Origin: Lepidurus packardi
Taxonomy: Eukaryota > Arthropoda > Branchiopoda > Notostraca > Triopsidae
Direction of reading: 5' to 3'
Assembly: GCA_023053545.1 (NCBI GenBank)
Contig: JAKZAN010000206.1
Coordinates: 1-64,000 of the forward strand
Length of the DNA stretch: 64,000 nt
The first letter of the stretch is position 1; every line of letters starts with the position of its first letter. Made by a program: the position numbers and the translations under genes. Positions 10,501 through 22,742 of the stretch are shown one piece after another. The notes beneath the pieces were generated by a model, which did not search any database, was not told where the DNA came from, and saw only the letters and a list, made by a program, of their open reading frames with translations.

Positions 10501-13500
10501 AGGACACTACTGACAGACTCAGTCAATTTGCCAAGGAAAGCTTCACAACCCATCCTAGCATCACTTCTGCTCTTTTCACCAAATCAATCAAAACTGCAGA
10601 ACAGCTTTACAGCGAAGGGTTCGACCAGGAAGGTCTGGAGTTCTTCCCTATTTTCCTTACTGTCAATATCGAGTTCATTAAGACTGAATTCTTCGACAAT
10701 ATCTTCAAAACCCTGATTACTCAGTACACTGCAGATGAATCCTTGGTAACACTCAACAAGGCCTCTTTGCAGACTGGCATCGATATAATTAAGCGATATG
10801 GAACCCAGCACAGCGAGGTTTTACTTAAGGTTCTAGAAAGCTATTTGAAACAGAACAAAGGTGTTGCCAACGTAGTTTATCTTGGTGTGCTTGCTCCTTA
10901 CCTCAAAGACAACCGTAACCTTGAGATGATTGAGAAAAGAATTACAAGTCTATTCGAGTCTGATAATGAAAACCAACAAAAAGCAATCAGCAAGTGCATG
11001 GTCGAACTCATGTCTTTCTTCAAACAACCTAAACAACTTGTCAAAACTCTGTACGACAAGCTTTCTACTCTAGACGGCCATGTTCAAGTGGGACAAGCTC
11101 ATCTTGTTGCAGGTCTTCTAAGTGGAATCGGAACTCAGGAAATGAGTAAATACTTGAGTACCCTTTTGGAAAACTACGAAAACATAAAGGCTGTGAATGA
11201 GAAGAAGGCCAGACTACTTCTCATTAACGCTCTGTTGAACAATTTCGGAAGAGTCTTGGAACCCAAAATCGTCTCCATTATGAAGATTATTATCTTCTTC
11301 ATGAGTGATAATAATGAGCCTGTTCGCGATCTCTCCCGTAAAGTCGCACAGGGTATCATGAACAAACTCAGTGCCTTCGGAGTTAAACAGCTTTTACCTG
11401 AATTGCTAAATGGGCTGGAGAAGGAAGAAAATTGGAGAGGAAAGGTAACTTACATCTGGGCTCTTGGTAACATGGCACACTGTGCTCCCAAGCAACTTCA
11501 AACTTGTCTGCCTAAGATTGTTCCCAAACTCTCTGCTTGCTTGAGTGACACTCATCCTAAGATCAGAGAAAACGCTACGGAGTCTCTGAAGGTTATCGGA
11601 GAAACTATCAAGAACCCTGAAATCTTCGATAGCATGGATATCCTTATCAGTGCCCTTTCTGACCCTTTCACAAATTCCAAGAGAGCATTGTAAGTCCTAC
11701 TTAAGACTAAGTTTAGTCACTATATTGATCCTCCTGCATTGTCCGTTATCGTCCCCATTATTAACTATGCATTGAGGGGACGAGAGTCTGAACTTAAACT
11801 CTACGCCTCTCAGGTAATGGGAAGCATCTGTATCCTTATCCAGAATCCCGAAGACCTTCTCCCATACATTGATTTCTTGAAACAAGGTCTGAAAGTGACT
11901 GCTTGCGATCCGCTTGCTGAGATCCGTAATGTGGCTACCAAGTCTCTGGGGAGGATCTCAGCCAGAATAGGTATTGCAAATACTGAAAAATATTTGGGAT
12001 TCGTAAAAGAAATTCTGGATTCTGAGTCCTCTAACTCGATTGAGCGCCAAGGAGCAGCCCAGGGATTGTCTGAGATTATTTGCAGCCACGGCTTCGATTA
12101 CTTCGAAGAGTCCCTGACTCAGATTTACCAAAGACTGAAAGCCGCAAAGCAATGTCAGAAGGAAGGATACATCGCCATCTTCATTTTCGTACCTGAAATC
12201 ATGAAGTCTGACTTCGAACCTTTCATCAATGAGCTCACCGAAAATATGACCACGTTCGTCTCCGACCAGGAGGAATCGATTAGAAACAGCAGTTTGCAAG
12301 TTCAGAAGATCCTGATCAACAACTTTGGTCTGAGTCATACTTCTGTCTTGTTGGAACCTCTATGTGATAGTCTTTTCGAGGAGAGCTGGCGAAAGAGAAA
12401 TGGTGCACTCATTCTGATCGGTGAAATGCTTAACGTACTCAAGAACTATCTTTACGAAAATTCGAACGAGGAGAAGGAGGCCTATTACTATCAGGCAGTC
12501 ATGGGTGTTTACATCTTGAAAGACGATGAAGTTGAAATGCCCAGAGTGACTGCTTCCCAAGTATGGAATGCCTATATCGATAATACCCCCAAGACTCTTA
12601 AAATTGGTATGAGTAAACTCGTTACTATGTGGGTCAAGGGAATAAAACAATCTGCTTGCGATGTGGCCCATAGAAATATCACCGCCTTCGCTATCAAGTA
12701 TGGAGAAAGCTATTTCACTGAGATTATCGCCAACTTCTAGTACGTTCTAGGCTCAGAAGATCCTTCTCTCAAGAGTGGTGTGTATGATGTTTTCTGTGAG
12801 TTCCTGAAGAGACTTACTCAGCAGTTCCTAAGCAAACTTACTGACAGTCTGAGAGGAATCTTTGAATACGGTTTTTACTCATCCATCGAAGAAGTCAGAC
12901 ACAGTTTGGTGAAGGCACTCGCTATTTATGTCGAAAAAATGCACGAGACCTCTTATCTATAAGAAAAGCTCTATCCAAGGTTGGAGCAAGTTGAGCAAAT
13001 GAAAGAAGAGTCTGAAGACTTTACCAACTTGCTGCACTTCTTTGGAGATCTCTGCTCAACCTCGTCAAGACACATCATTGAGTCCTTGGTCAAGAAACTG
13101 ATGTAAAAACCTATGACCGAGTTCAAAATTGAAGTCCTGACCAACAATGCTGCTAAATTGGCTAACAGTCTATACAGTTACTTTGAGAAGAGACCGGCCC
13201 TTGAAATCATTAAGGAAGAGATTGTCTTAGAAATTGAAGCACAAAAACAGGACGACACGAGACTGAAATCCCTAGTTTACTGCTTTAATGAGCTTTCAAT
13301 CAATCTGAGCAGCAAGCATCGCGCCAAGCTTGTCGAAAATCTCTCTTCAGAAATAAGTAACTATTCAAGACTCAGCAAAAAAGAACTCGTGGGTGTCAAG
13401 TTTAAGCTCCTTGAAACTGATCTCCAATTGTTAGTGTTTTTCCTGGGCAATACCCCTGCTGAGGAGACCGGAAATTTAGAAGAACTGATTAAAGAAATCA

Positions 13501-14609
13501 CTCCTCTAGCTTTTATGGACAAGGGGACACTCATGGAACACGTTAACCAAATCATGTCCACACTATTCGCCTCGCCTGACAAATCCCTCAGGATTAACTA
13601 CTTTAAGCAATTTGGAGTTTGCCTCTAAAACAACCTTTCCTAGAACACAAACGAGGAGTTTGTGCCTATATGGCGTTCACCCGAAAACGCAAAGCTTTAC
13701 GCTACTATCTTCATCAATACCCTGGTCTACGGTGAATTGGAACTCTTCGACGAAGCATTATCAGTTCTTAACCTATTCATGAAGTACACTCCTCTGTCAA
13801 ATATCCAAGAAAACGTTCAGCCCATTGCCGGAGCTATCCTTCGTATTTCCAACTACAGACTCTCCCAGAAACAGAAGGTTCGCATCCAAGAGTTTATCCA
13901 GGACCTGTTCAACTCCAAACATACTATCCAGAACTTCCAGTTCCAACTGCTCTCTACTATCGTGAGATTTGCTGAGCTCTCCAAAGATCTCGAGCATATT
14001 GACCTCGCTAGTAAGAACTTGGTGCTTCTCATGCAAAGCTCTAACAGAAGAAATGAGCTGTTGCTGGAGTTCGTGAGCAGGACAAAGAAATCCATGGCGA
14101 ACAGCAGCAGCCTGCCTTTGTGTCTGTACCACACCATCAAAAGAGTTGTAACCCTCCCCAACCTGCTGTTAAATGCTACCTATGAAAAGATCCAGTCCGA
14201 ACTCGGTTCGATTCTCAGTGATCCAAAAGAACTCTCCAGTTCATCTTCTGTCAAGAACCTTTACTACTTGTCTAAGACGAGTGCCAGGATCGCTGCTATT
14301 GCTTTGAAGACACCATTCAGTAAGTATCAGGACATTATGCACGGCCCGGCCCCCACCTATTCGCAGATGTTGCAATACCTTCACTACAGCTACTACGGCA
14401 ACCAGACCCCAACGGAGCACGAGAAGATCGCAATATTCCTTAAGGAGTCATCGCAAGAGAAAGTGCTAAGACTGCTGAAATCGCTGAAGCTAATAAACAA
14501 GAAGAACCCAGGTTTCCGCAACTTATATTCTACGGAGAAAGTAGAGAAGATGGTCAGCGAGAACATCATCGGATTCGAGGACATCGATGATATGCTTAAA
14601 AGCTTGTGA
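7554..14609 (+). CDS. GCN1: GCN1, activator of the GCN2 kinase
   Basis: One uninterrupted frame of 2351 residues with dozens of TAA/TAG codons and no TGA before 14607. It is built of HEAT repeats throughout. The region of residues 1200-1520 carries the eEF3-like block that identifies GCN1: phrases such as GVKQLLPELLNGLE, WALGNMAHCAPKQL, LPKIVPKLSACLSDTHPKI and IKNPEIFDSMDILISALSDP. GCN1 binds stalled or collided ribosomes and passes the signal to GCN2, raising eIF2-alpha phosphorylation under amino-acid starvation. The usual length is about 2670, so this one is slightly short, mainly in the N-terminal half. The absence of introns in 7 kb contrasts with most neighbouring genes. Confidence 0.95.
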
Positions 14610-15385
14610 TTAGACGACGATTTGACTTTTTGATATGAAGTTGTATGTAAGGACTAGTTCATCAACAGTAATCTCGATGGAAAGAATAGGTATAAAAATA
14701 TCAAGATAATATCAATCTGAATGAACAGAGGAGGGTTATAGGTGGCTTATTAGAACAGACCATTTAGAACAGTTAATAGTGTGTATAGGAAATATTGCAG
14801 GATTCTCTTAAGAGTCATGGAAGCATAGGTGATAGAAATTGGGATCATACGTATGGGATGGACTTGGTAAAGTAGAAGGGGATGGGTTATGGATCGGGAA
14901 ATTCAGGGAATGGAACACTTAATGAACTATTGATGAAATATGCTGATATGCATTTTTTCAGAGAGGCAGATGTTTCGCTTTGAATACCTCCCAAGAGCGG
15001 ACTGAGTTTCCCAGAGTGCGAGTGCATCTACATATGCCCATCCCCATGTGTACCAGCTAGATTGAAAGCGTAGAATTCCTAGTTGAGGCTCGTCTTCCAA
15101 TCTACATTTTGGAATTTCCAATTTTTGATAAAGCCAATTAAAACAATTTCTATTTTCTAGGATACCCTTTTCCCTTCGGCCTAATTTCTCCCTTCCAATG
15201 ATGGCCCCTTCTTTCTTTTTCCTATTGATCATTCTGCATTACAGAATAAAATAATTCTTATTACTAAATTTCTCAGAAACAATCCCACACTACTTCTCCA
15301 TCACTCCATTCTCATAACATCCATTACTAATAATCAATATCACCTCAATCAATATATAACATTTTTTCCATTTCCACCCAAACAC
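14610..15385. other. Intergenic with one doubtful frame
   Basis: Spacer between GCN1 and the filament-like gene. A minus-strand frame of 109 codons (15232-14903) starts with ATG but shows no domain, intron or compositional support, so it is treated as chance. The 150 bases before 15386 are A+T-rich and probably promoter. Confidence 0.45.
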
Positions 15386-16581
15386 ATGTATCGCTCCATC
15401 AACACCCAGCTCATCTCCCCCTTCGAACAGGCCGAAGCCACTCACAAGGATATGGTTATCGCTACTCTCAAAAAGGAACTCTATGAGCTTCGCGATCTGG
15501 AGAACGATTTCATCAGGCTCAACGAAGAAATCGGTTCTCTCGAGTCCAAGTATGCTCTTCTCCTCGATGAGAAGGAGCGTAACGAAAAGGAACACAGAGT
15601 CAAGATGGACATCAACAAGCGCACCATCCAGGACATGCGCACTGATGTAGATAACCTTAAGATCCAGATCCACAAAGCTACGGTTGATGTTGAGGAGACA
15701 CTCAGAGAAAACACCACCCTCAAGCGTATGTGCGACAACAGGGCTGCCGAAATCACTTCCCTCATGAACAGCAACAGGGATCTTGACAAAGAGAACCAAA
15801 CTCGTGAGGAAGAGAACAAGTCCCTCACCCGCAACATCAAGCAGCTCAAGGACGAAAAGACCAAGCTTGAGAACGAGTGTGAGAGACTTGGTAATCTCCT
15901 TGACTCTAATCTCGCCCTCCTCAAGCAAGCCGAGAAGGAAGCCCGTGCCCTCGAAGCTACCAACACCAAGCTTGACAACGCCCTGCTCCAAGCAGAGAGG
16001 GATAATCAGCAGCTTCTTAGCGAGATGAAAGACCGCGAGATCAGCTCTTCTAAGACTCAGGGTCACCTCGATGATCTTACTATGAAGTGTGAGGACCTGC
16101 GAGCCAAGGCTAAGCAGCTAGAGACCGAATGCAACAAGTTGGAGGCCGAAAACCAACAAGTTGGCCAAACTCTGGATTCAGAGGTCAACAAGAACAAGGA
16201 TCTGACTGCCAAGCTTAAAGCCTTGGACAATACCATTAGGTATCGAAAACCAAATCTTAACCATCATTTTCTTTAATCGAATATAGAAACACTGAGAACG
16301 AATTGGAAAGTGCCATCGGTAAGAAGGAAGGCCTGAAGCAAGAACATTACGATTTGGTGAACGACAACAGGGCCCTGAACTCAGAGATTGATAGATGCCT
16401 CTTGTCGATCATGGAGTACGAGAAGCTGAACTCGGAACTGCAGAGAGAAGTGGAGAACTACATCGAGACAGACGAGCAGGCAAGGACGCTGCTGAACAGA
16501 AGAGAAGCAATGAGGAGCTTACTGGATCAAGTTTCGGTGAAGCTGGGAAAGACCAGCGAGACTATCGCTCATCTCAGATGA
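15386..16581 (+). CDS. Coiled-coil filament-like protein, paralogue A
   Basis: Exons 15386-16239 and 16287-16581 (47-nt intron) give 382 residues. Almost the whole protein after residue 20 has heptad repeats rich in Leu, Glu and Lys, like intermediate filaments. It starts MYRS and ends in a conserved tail: NSEIDRCLLSIMEYEKLN, then TDEQARTLLNRREAMRSLL. A clear paralogue lies at 39470-40689 on the other strand, with the same length and the same tail pattern. Such proteins could belong to the ciliate cortical or basal-body cytoskeleton. I cannot name the family. G+C-rich, even codon use suggests high expression. Confidence 0.88.
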
Positions 16582-16903
16582 TATTTTTGCTGATATACAT
16601 ACTCAAGAAATCGAATACATTCTTACTTTCGATAGCAACTGCATGATTCTTTCGTTATTGTTATTATATTTATTACCCCTGATGTCACGCAAATAATCCT
16701 GTATTCTTGATGTTTATTTTGATGCTTCTTAATGAGACTGAGCCCCCCTATTCTCAGTAAAAAACGTTAATACTTTTGTCCTCTAAATTCCCATACAATT
16801 TTAAAAATAAGCCAACCGTAAAGTTTTAAATTATTTAAATCAATAGTCTCATAATCACTAAACTTCTCCGCATTCAATACTCCTAAACGACAACCCCAAC
16901 AGC
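16582..16903. other. Intergenic
   Basis: A 322-base spacer, A+T-rich, with nothing recognised. Confidence 0.5.
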
Positions 16904-17523
16904 ATGGACCCCAGTATATTGCTCTACCATCTTCTGACTGAGAAGATTGCCAGAGCACTCCAACACATTGCAGCCTTATCCCTAAAGTACTCCCCATGCA
17001 AAACCATATCTCAATCAATTAAAGACAACGTAATAACAAACGAGAGGCCTTCGAAGCCATCCGCACGACTTCCCACTACCGCAACCACATCAAATTGTCA
17101 CTCGCGAAGTGTGTACTCACCAAACTCGACAAAGCTACCACCACCCTAATCAAGGGCACCGAATCCATCCGAAAAGCAATACTATTTGACTCTCTTCGCA
17201 GAATCTCCAATGCATCGACTCTGTCGTCTGCCTCTTCCATTAGCAGTAGAGAAGCAGGGCTGAGAACTGTGTCTGGTTTCGAGGGTCTCAATAGACCCAC
17301 GGGTATTCTAACAGTAGGAGGTCGTGAGAACAGCATGAATAGCTACAACAACCCTAACCTCGGGAAGAGGATAATGGTTCCAACAGGGAAGGACAAGCAA
17401 TTCACGATGCTAAGCAATAATAATAGCAATTATAACAACACGAGTGGTGTTTCTGGAGGGTTAAACAGCGTACTGAACTAGTTCTAGCAACTTCTGGATG
17501 AGATAGAGTGTGAAACCCGCTGA
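16904..17523 (+). CDS. Unknown protein with Asn/Ser-rich tail
   Basis: Exons 16904-16986 and 17025-17523, joined by a 38-nt GT..AG intron, give 193 residues. The N-terminal half is helical (LLYHLLTEKIARALQHIA, then REAFEAIRTTSHYRNHIK). The C-terminal half is low-complexity with Ser, Gly and Asn runs. In-frame TAG codons occur near the end before TGA 17521. The splice moves the reading frame so that both helical halves stay open. No family is recognised. Confidence 0.65.
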
Positions 17524-17856
17524 ACAAACTTGACAGTTCGGATTTCCCCTTATCTTAGATGTCCCCTTTAATAAAGAGAGAAAGAAATGAGCAGTGATAA
17601 TGCGTAGGAAATCAAAGGAAAAAGGGAAAGAGGCATAAGCTATGATTTGGATGATGCAAATTGTTAATAGCGATTTGTGTATCAAATAAGCAGAGTAAAA
17701 ATAGTAAAGACATATCAATAAACTAATCTTGTATATCTGCCCCCATCGCTTTCCATCTATCGTAAGGGACGGGTCCGATCTACTTAGTCAATTTGTACAT
17801 AATTCTTTAACGTTTTTCAGCTGATAAGCAGGCAGGCAGCATATAAATACTATAAA
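17524..17856. other. Intergenic, convergent
   Basis: 333 bases between two gene 3' ends on opposite strands. Nothing is recognised. Confidence 0.5.
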
Positions 17857-18264
17857 TCACATGTTCTCCTGACTGTTGCTATTGTTGTTGCCGCCTTGTT
17901 CGGCTTTGCCATCCTTCTATTTCATGAAGGCAACAATCATCGGCACTGTGATAGGGGCTGTGGCTACCACAAGCCCTGACACGAATCCAGACATCAGCAG
18001 CATGTAGGAGAACTTGCCAGCGTCGATACTATTGTTCACGATGGGTTCCAGGTTCTTGTTGGTGATGCGAGTGATGGGTCTGCGGGACTTCCACCTGAGC
18101 CAGGAGAGGAAGCCTCTGTAGACTCCATATGAGGTGCCAGCAAGGACAACAGAACCATAGAAGAACAGGGCATATTGTACAGGCTTGGAGTTGGTAAAAT
18201 TTCTATTGAGCCAATCAAGTATGATTCTGACTGTGTTTACTGCTGGTTTTGCGACTTGTTGCAT
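17857..18264 (-). CDS. Small two-span membrane protein, unknown
   Basis: A 135-residue frame from ATG 18264 to TGA 17857. Two hydrophobic segments, near residues 31-47 (ALFFYGSVVLAGTSYGV) and 85-112 (LLMSGFVSGLVVATAPITVP), flank a basic loop (RWKSRRPITR). The tail is Gly/Asn/Gln-rich and hydrophilic. The pattern suits an organelle or endomembrane protein, but no family is recognised. The start has a clean A+T-rich leader. Confidence 0.72.
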
Positions 18265-18466
18265 GCTTTCTGGATTTTTGATATTGTTGGATATTGGAAA
18301 TAACTATGCCTTTTTATTTATTTAGACAGTATTGTTTACTCGGTGATGACCAATTTAATTATCTGGTCTGGTTTATTCTGGTTAGAGCTTATTCATCCAG
18401 TTCTGCTGTTTAGGAAATTACCCCGCATAACATAGCTGTTGCGTATTTAATTTTATATCATTACCA

Positions 18467-19546
18467 TCAATTTCTCTCGGGCGTATGGGAGTACTCTGAA
18501 ATATTGGAATTGAACTTCACCACGTATCCCACATTGTTGCTGTCCCTCATGAACAAGATGTTCGGAGGCTCCCAGAACATCTGCGTTACCATTGAATCCT
18601 ACAGCTACCGGGCTACCCACCGTTTCCTTATCGCCCACATTATCTTTCCTGTGAACAGGTCCTGGCATTGAAAACTCTTGTCGACATCGCACAACACGGA
18701 ATTCTTGTCCATCATGCAAACATTCTTCACTTTATTCAAGGCGTTGGCCACATAATATGGTTTGAAGGTGTCCACATTCAGGATCTTGAATTAGTCATTC
18801 AAGTTGCTGAACATGAACAGACTTTTCACTAATAGCGAAGATTGGACGTATCCGATTTATACTGTCACCAGAGCAGACTGGATCCGGAAAGCTGGGAGTC
18901 CGATCGGGTAGACCTTGACGAAAGACCGAGAGCATATCGCAACTCTAGTGTCATCAATGAAATCGCCCTTCTCGATGGGATGCTTTATGTGGTACTAGTC
19001 TTTGAGCATGTGGATGGGTTTGAAGGTAACCTCGTCCAAGATCATGGCAGTGGAGTCAATTGAGCATGTGAGGAGGTACTTCTCGTTCTTACTAATATGG
19101 CTTATTTAATTGGAGTGGACTTTGACTGTATAGGAGTCTCGCATACGCGTGAGAAAACCATAGTTGTTGGCTACTAGAAAACCTGAGGACTCTCCCGAGG
19201 CGAATACATAAGATATGGCGATAGGGGGCGTCAACCTTTGTCTTTCAGTGATGCGCTCAAATATTAGAGGCTTGGCCAGAAGATCAATTTCGTATTCGAA
19301 TTTGTATGAGTAAGGTTTGCCACGAAGGTAAACAATGAATTCATTGGCCTTCCACAGGATCAGACTGGCATGCTGGTAGGACATTTCGATCACATTGTAT
19401 ATTCTTTAGACCTCAACAGGCGCGAAAGGCTCGTTCTAGGATTCGTGTTCGGATATCCTGGGCAGGATGACAGCCGAGCTGAGTTCTGCGGGTCTCTTGG
19501 GTTTGGACTGTGCTTGCTTTTTGCTGACTCTCCTATTGGGTTCCAT
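18467..19546 (-). CDS. WD40-like beta-propeller protein, unknown
   Basis: A single exon of 359 residues starting at ATG 19546. The first 45 residues are basic and Pro/Gln-rich. The rest is beta-strand rich, with repeated units ending in an aromatic or Asp-containing turn, for example KNEKYLLTCSIDSTAMILDE, which resembles a WD40 strand pair. Several Cys occur. Weak propeller repeats without strong WD pairs are common in ciliate cilia and scaffold proteins. Four or five TAA/TAG codons are read as Gln. The exact family is not recognised. Confidence 0.72.
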
Positions 19547-19991
19547 TTGTGTGTGTATGAGTATTGTGAGGATCTAAGGTCTGGGTGATTGAGGATCTGA
19601 GACTCCTTTTGTATGGTATTATATTTAGTGATGATTTCAAGAGATGGGCGCAATTAACAGAATAAGAATGGGGATAAATAGATTTGGAATCTTATATGCA
19701 TTATGTTTATCCGATTCTGCTGGTGTGTCGATTAAAGAGTATTGTTTGGTCGAAGTGACTACTGTCAGATTTGGACCGAAAGAATATAAGAAGTCTAAAC
19801 TCAAGGCCCATTACAATGCAGCCGAGACAATGAAATCCAATAGTTTATTACCGACTTGCTCTTTTTAGTAGGCACAACCTCCGTGTGTACCTCCTGTTTT
19901 ATCCGGAAGCCGACGATAGCCCCATATACTCAATACTTTATTATTTCAGACCTCGTCTCCAAATAACCAAACACTTACTCACTAAAAAAGA
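19547..19991. promoter_or_regulatory. Divergent promoter region
   Basis: A 445-base spacer between start codons of the propeller-like gene (minus) and the RING gene (plus). It is expected to hold both promoters. No motif stands out. Confidence 0.4.
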
Positions 19992-21417
19992 ATGTAGGAC
20001 CCCGGTATCCTCAAAAACAGTGTCAACTGGTTCAGTACCAGGATCAAGAGGATCTTCAGGCGAGAGGAAATCAAGGAAGGAGACCCCTAACCCTCTTTAT
20101 AACAGTCTCCCAAGTCCCACCTCGGCGCCCTCTACGAAAAATACGAACAGGAATCCATGAACATCTACAAAAAATAATACTAAACCAGTCAGCTACCCTT
20201 CAAGAAGAAGAACGAACTCTTGCAGTTGGTACTCCGCAGCAGAAGGACCGAACCTGGGCTCACAGCAAAGTACACGTAGCGACAGCGAAGTAAATACCCT
20301 CTTAGAAATACACACTCTACCTCGATGCATGATTTTTCCCCCCTTATCTTAATCGAATGCCTCCAGGAATCAAATAGTTCACATAATCTAAGAAGATCCT
20401 TGACAAACCGCATGAACTCATGTGCCCCATCTGCATGGAGCTGTTCGTATTCCCCGTCCCTACCATCTGTGGACACACCTTCTGCGGTAGATGTATCGAG
20501 GAGGCACTAATCTTCAAGCCCCACTGTCCCGTCTGCAGGTCGTTCTTGAGGGGAAACGAGCTCATACCCTGCCTGGCAGTCGCTGGCATCGTCAGAATGT
20601 ACTACACTCTACTTAGACCTTTTTAAATCCCCATAGGCATGTCAACACATAAGCCGAGGAAGTCCGAGAGCACTACAATAATAAATTCACGGAAATGGAG
20701 AAATGGTATTCTGACAAAAAGATCAAGCCTTAAGATCTAGTCAGAGGTCAGAAAATCGATGTGCGAGACACCGAACACATCTGGTGCAAAGGTGAAATCC
20801 TTGATCTCTGGTATAAGGGAGAGGAGGTATTCGAGATTATGGTGCATTACCTGGGTTGGAACAAGATATATGATGAAATCATTGAGGTCACCTCGCCCAG
20901 ACTGGCCAGGCTTGGGTTCTATACTTCGAGAACCGAGCTCCCGCATTATGCCCATGCTGAGACGGCAGACAACTACTATTCTTATGTGGTGACAGGAGTG
21001 CTACCTCCGCCTCCTCCTCCCCCGGCTGAAGATTCATAACAGTCTGAAGGCCCAGATGACGAAGAGGAAGGCTCATAACAGAACTCTGAGTCTCAATAGA
21101 ATCACTCGGATGGCAACCTAGACATAGAAGAGGAGTAAAACGAGGATGATTAGGATTAATAAAATTCAGGACTTTCGAACTAAAACAGTCATGCCAGCGG
21201 ATAGTCTGGACCCTTAGATGACGCAGATTATCAGGTGGCATTGCAGTTGGGCTTTTTCGACGACTCGCTAGCAGTCAACGCAGGAGGGAATGTTGGCGAG
21301 GCTATGGAGATCGAGCAAAACCCTGTGGTCGAGCAAAACCCTGTGGTCGAGCAAAACCCTATGGTCGAACAAAACCCTGTGGCCGAGCCAGCCGCCGAGA
21401 ATGAATAGAATAATTGA
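19992..21417 (+). CDS. RING finger plus chromo-barrel protein, probable E3 ligase
   Basis: Exons 19992-20289, 20367-20598 and 20637-21417 (introns of 77 and 38 nt) give 436 residues. Residues 1-100 are basic and helical. A C3HC4 RING lies near 119-157 (CPIC, CGHTFC, CPVC). Near residues 210-265 a Tudor-knot/chromo-barrel-like module follows, with GQKIDVRD, WCKGEILD and HYLGWNKIYDE, the last matching the MRG15/MSL3-type HYxGWNxxWDE motif. The tail has a Pro run, acidic and Gln-rich parts, and four copies of an EQNPV unit. RING domains recruit E2 enzymes and chromo-barrels often read methylated histones, so a chromatin-directed ligase is a reasonable inference. Confidence 0.85.
21309..21385 (+). 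repeat. 18-bp in-gene tandem repeat, four copies
   Basis: Four near-identical 18-bp units of the form gtcgagcaaaaccctgtg encode repeated VEQNPV near the C-terminus of the RING gene. One unit has an altered start and the last is diverged (gccgagcca). Recent slippage is likely because the DNA itself is nearly identical. Confidence 0.85.
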
Positions 21418-21571
21418 TTATTGTTATCGATAAATGCGGCTGCGGCATCATAATTATTGAAATAATATTCTTTCTTTTTTCGCTCTCGTTTGCTTCCTTA
21501 GTCTGCAATGGGATATTATTTTAACTACTATCATGAATATTTCCCAGCGATTTCTGGAATACATCCTGGCA

Positions 21572-22742
21572 TCAGAGGAGTGAATCATTGCTAGAGCTTG
21601 CCGTCTTTAAGGGTTTTCCTCCTTCGAATTTCAGTCTGTTCACCTCGTTCTTCCAATATATCTCCACGTTCCCTTCCAATAGATCGTTTTTCCAAACCCC
21701 CACAATCCTCTCACCACCTCGCGTCCTGTACTATCCTCGACCGTGTTTCTTGTCCTTGTTGAACATCCCTTCGAAATAGTCTCCAGTTGAGTAATCGTAG
21801 ACTCCCATGCCGCTTTTTAGCCCGTACTCCCATGAGCCTTCGTACGTATCTCCGTTGATGAAACTCATCTTTCCGCGACCATGCTTGAGGTCGTTTGAGA
21901 ACATCCCTTCGTAGACATCTCCTGTGCTATATGTATACTTTCCGATACCATTCTTGAGACCAAACCTAAACTATCCAACGTATTGGTCTTTATTCGGGTA
22001 GAGGTACTCTCCCTGCCCATGCTTTTCGTCATTCAGCCATTCCCCATTGTACTCAGACCCGTCTTATCCATAGAATACTCCTGACCCCTGTCTTCCTCCG
22101 AACCACTATCCTTTGTAGTTTGGGCATTCCCATTCCCCCTTCACAAAGTTGCCCTTATTCCAAGTCCCGACTATCATATGTGAGTTCTGGTAGTACCTAA
22201 ACTCTCCTTTGCCGTGATACTCATCGTCCTTCCATTACCCTTCATAGTGATCTCCGTTTATGTAGGTTTCTCGGCCCATGCCTCTTTTCATGTCGTTCTG
22301 CCACATGCCAGTGTAGATCGTGCCTGTATTATAGTGGAAAGTGCCTTTGCCGTCCCTCTTGCCCTCGCATAGTTCGCCTCGGAACCTCTAACCGTCAGGG
22401 TATATATAGTCTCCGACGCCATGATAGAAGTCTGAAGCCCAGCCTCCGTAGTAGACAGTGCCATCAAACATCTCGTAGAGCCCGATGCCGTCGCGTTGTT
22501 GTTTTTTGTTGAGCTGACCGGTGTATATGCCGTCCTCATAGGTCTTTGTCTTGGTGCGTTCGATTGCCTGCAGGTATTCTCCGAATAGTACATTCCCCAC
22601 GATGGTCAGATCGGAGAAATGTTTTTGGTTTTTGTTATTGTGAGTAGTGTGTACTTTATTTGAACTCTGCGACAAGTTCATCTTTTTCCTGCAGGAGCTT
22701 CTGCACGATCTCGGGTCGATTAGCAGATTTACGGTGGCTCAT
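21572..22742 (-). CDS. MORN-repeat protein
   Basis: Exons 22742-22655 and 22578-21572, joined by a 76-nt intron, give 364 residues. After a 45-residue helical lead (PEIVQKLLQEKDELVAEF) come about ten MORN repeats with the usual Y-x-G-x-W/F and HGxG pattern, for example DYFEGMFNKDKKHGRGQY. MORN repeats bind phospholipids or act as extended scaffolds, and many ciliate copies locate to the cortex or cilia, or are fused to kinase domains. None is fused here. Several TAG codons occur at the conserved QW/QF position of the repeat, which supports glutamine coding. Confidence 0.9.

Noticed and set aside
14903..15232. Minus-strand frame of 109 codons in the GCN1 downstream spacer
   Set aside because: No domain, intron or codon support; chance frames of this size are frequent when TGA is the only stop.
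15290..16066. Minus-strand 258-codon frame opposite the coiled-coil gene
   Set aside because: Shadow of heptad-repeat coding DNA; the plus strand has paralogue support.
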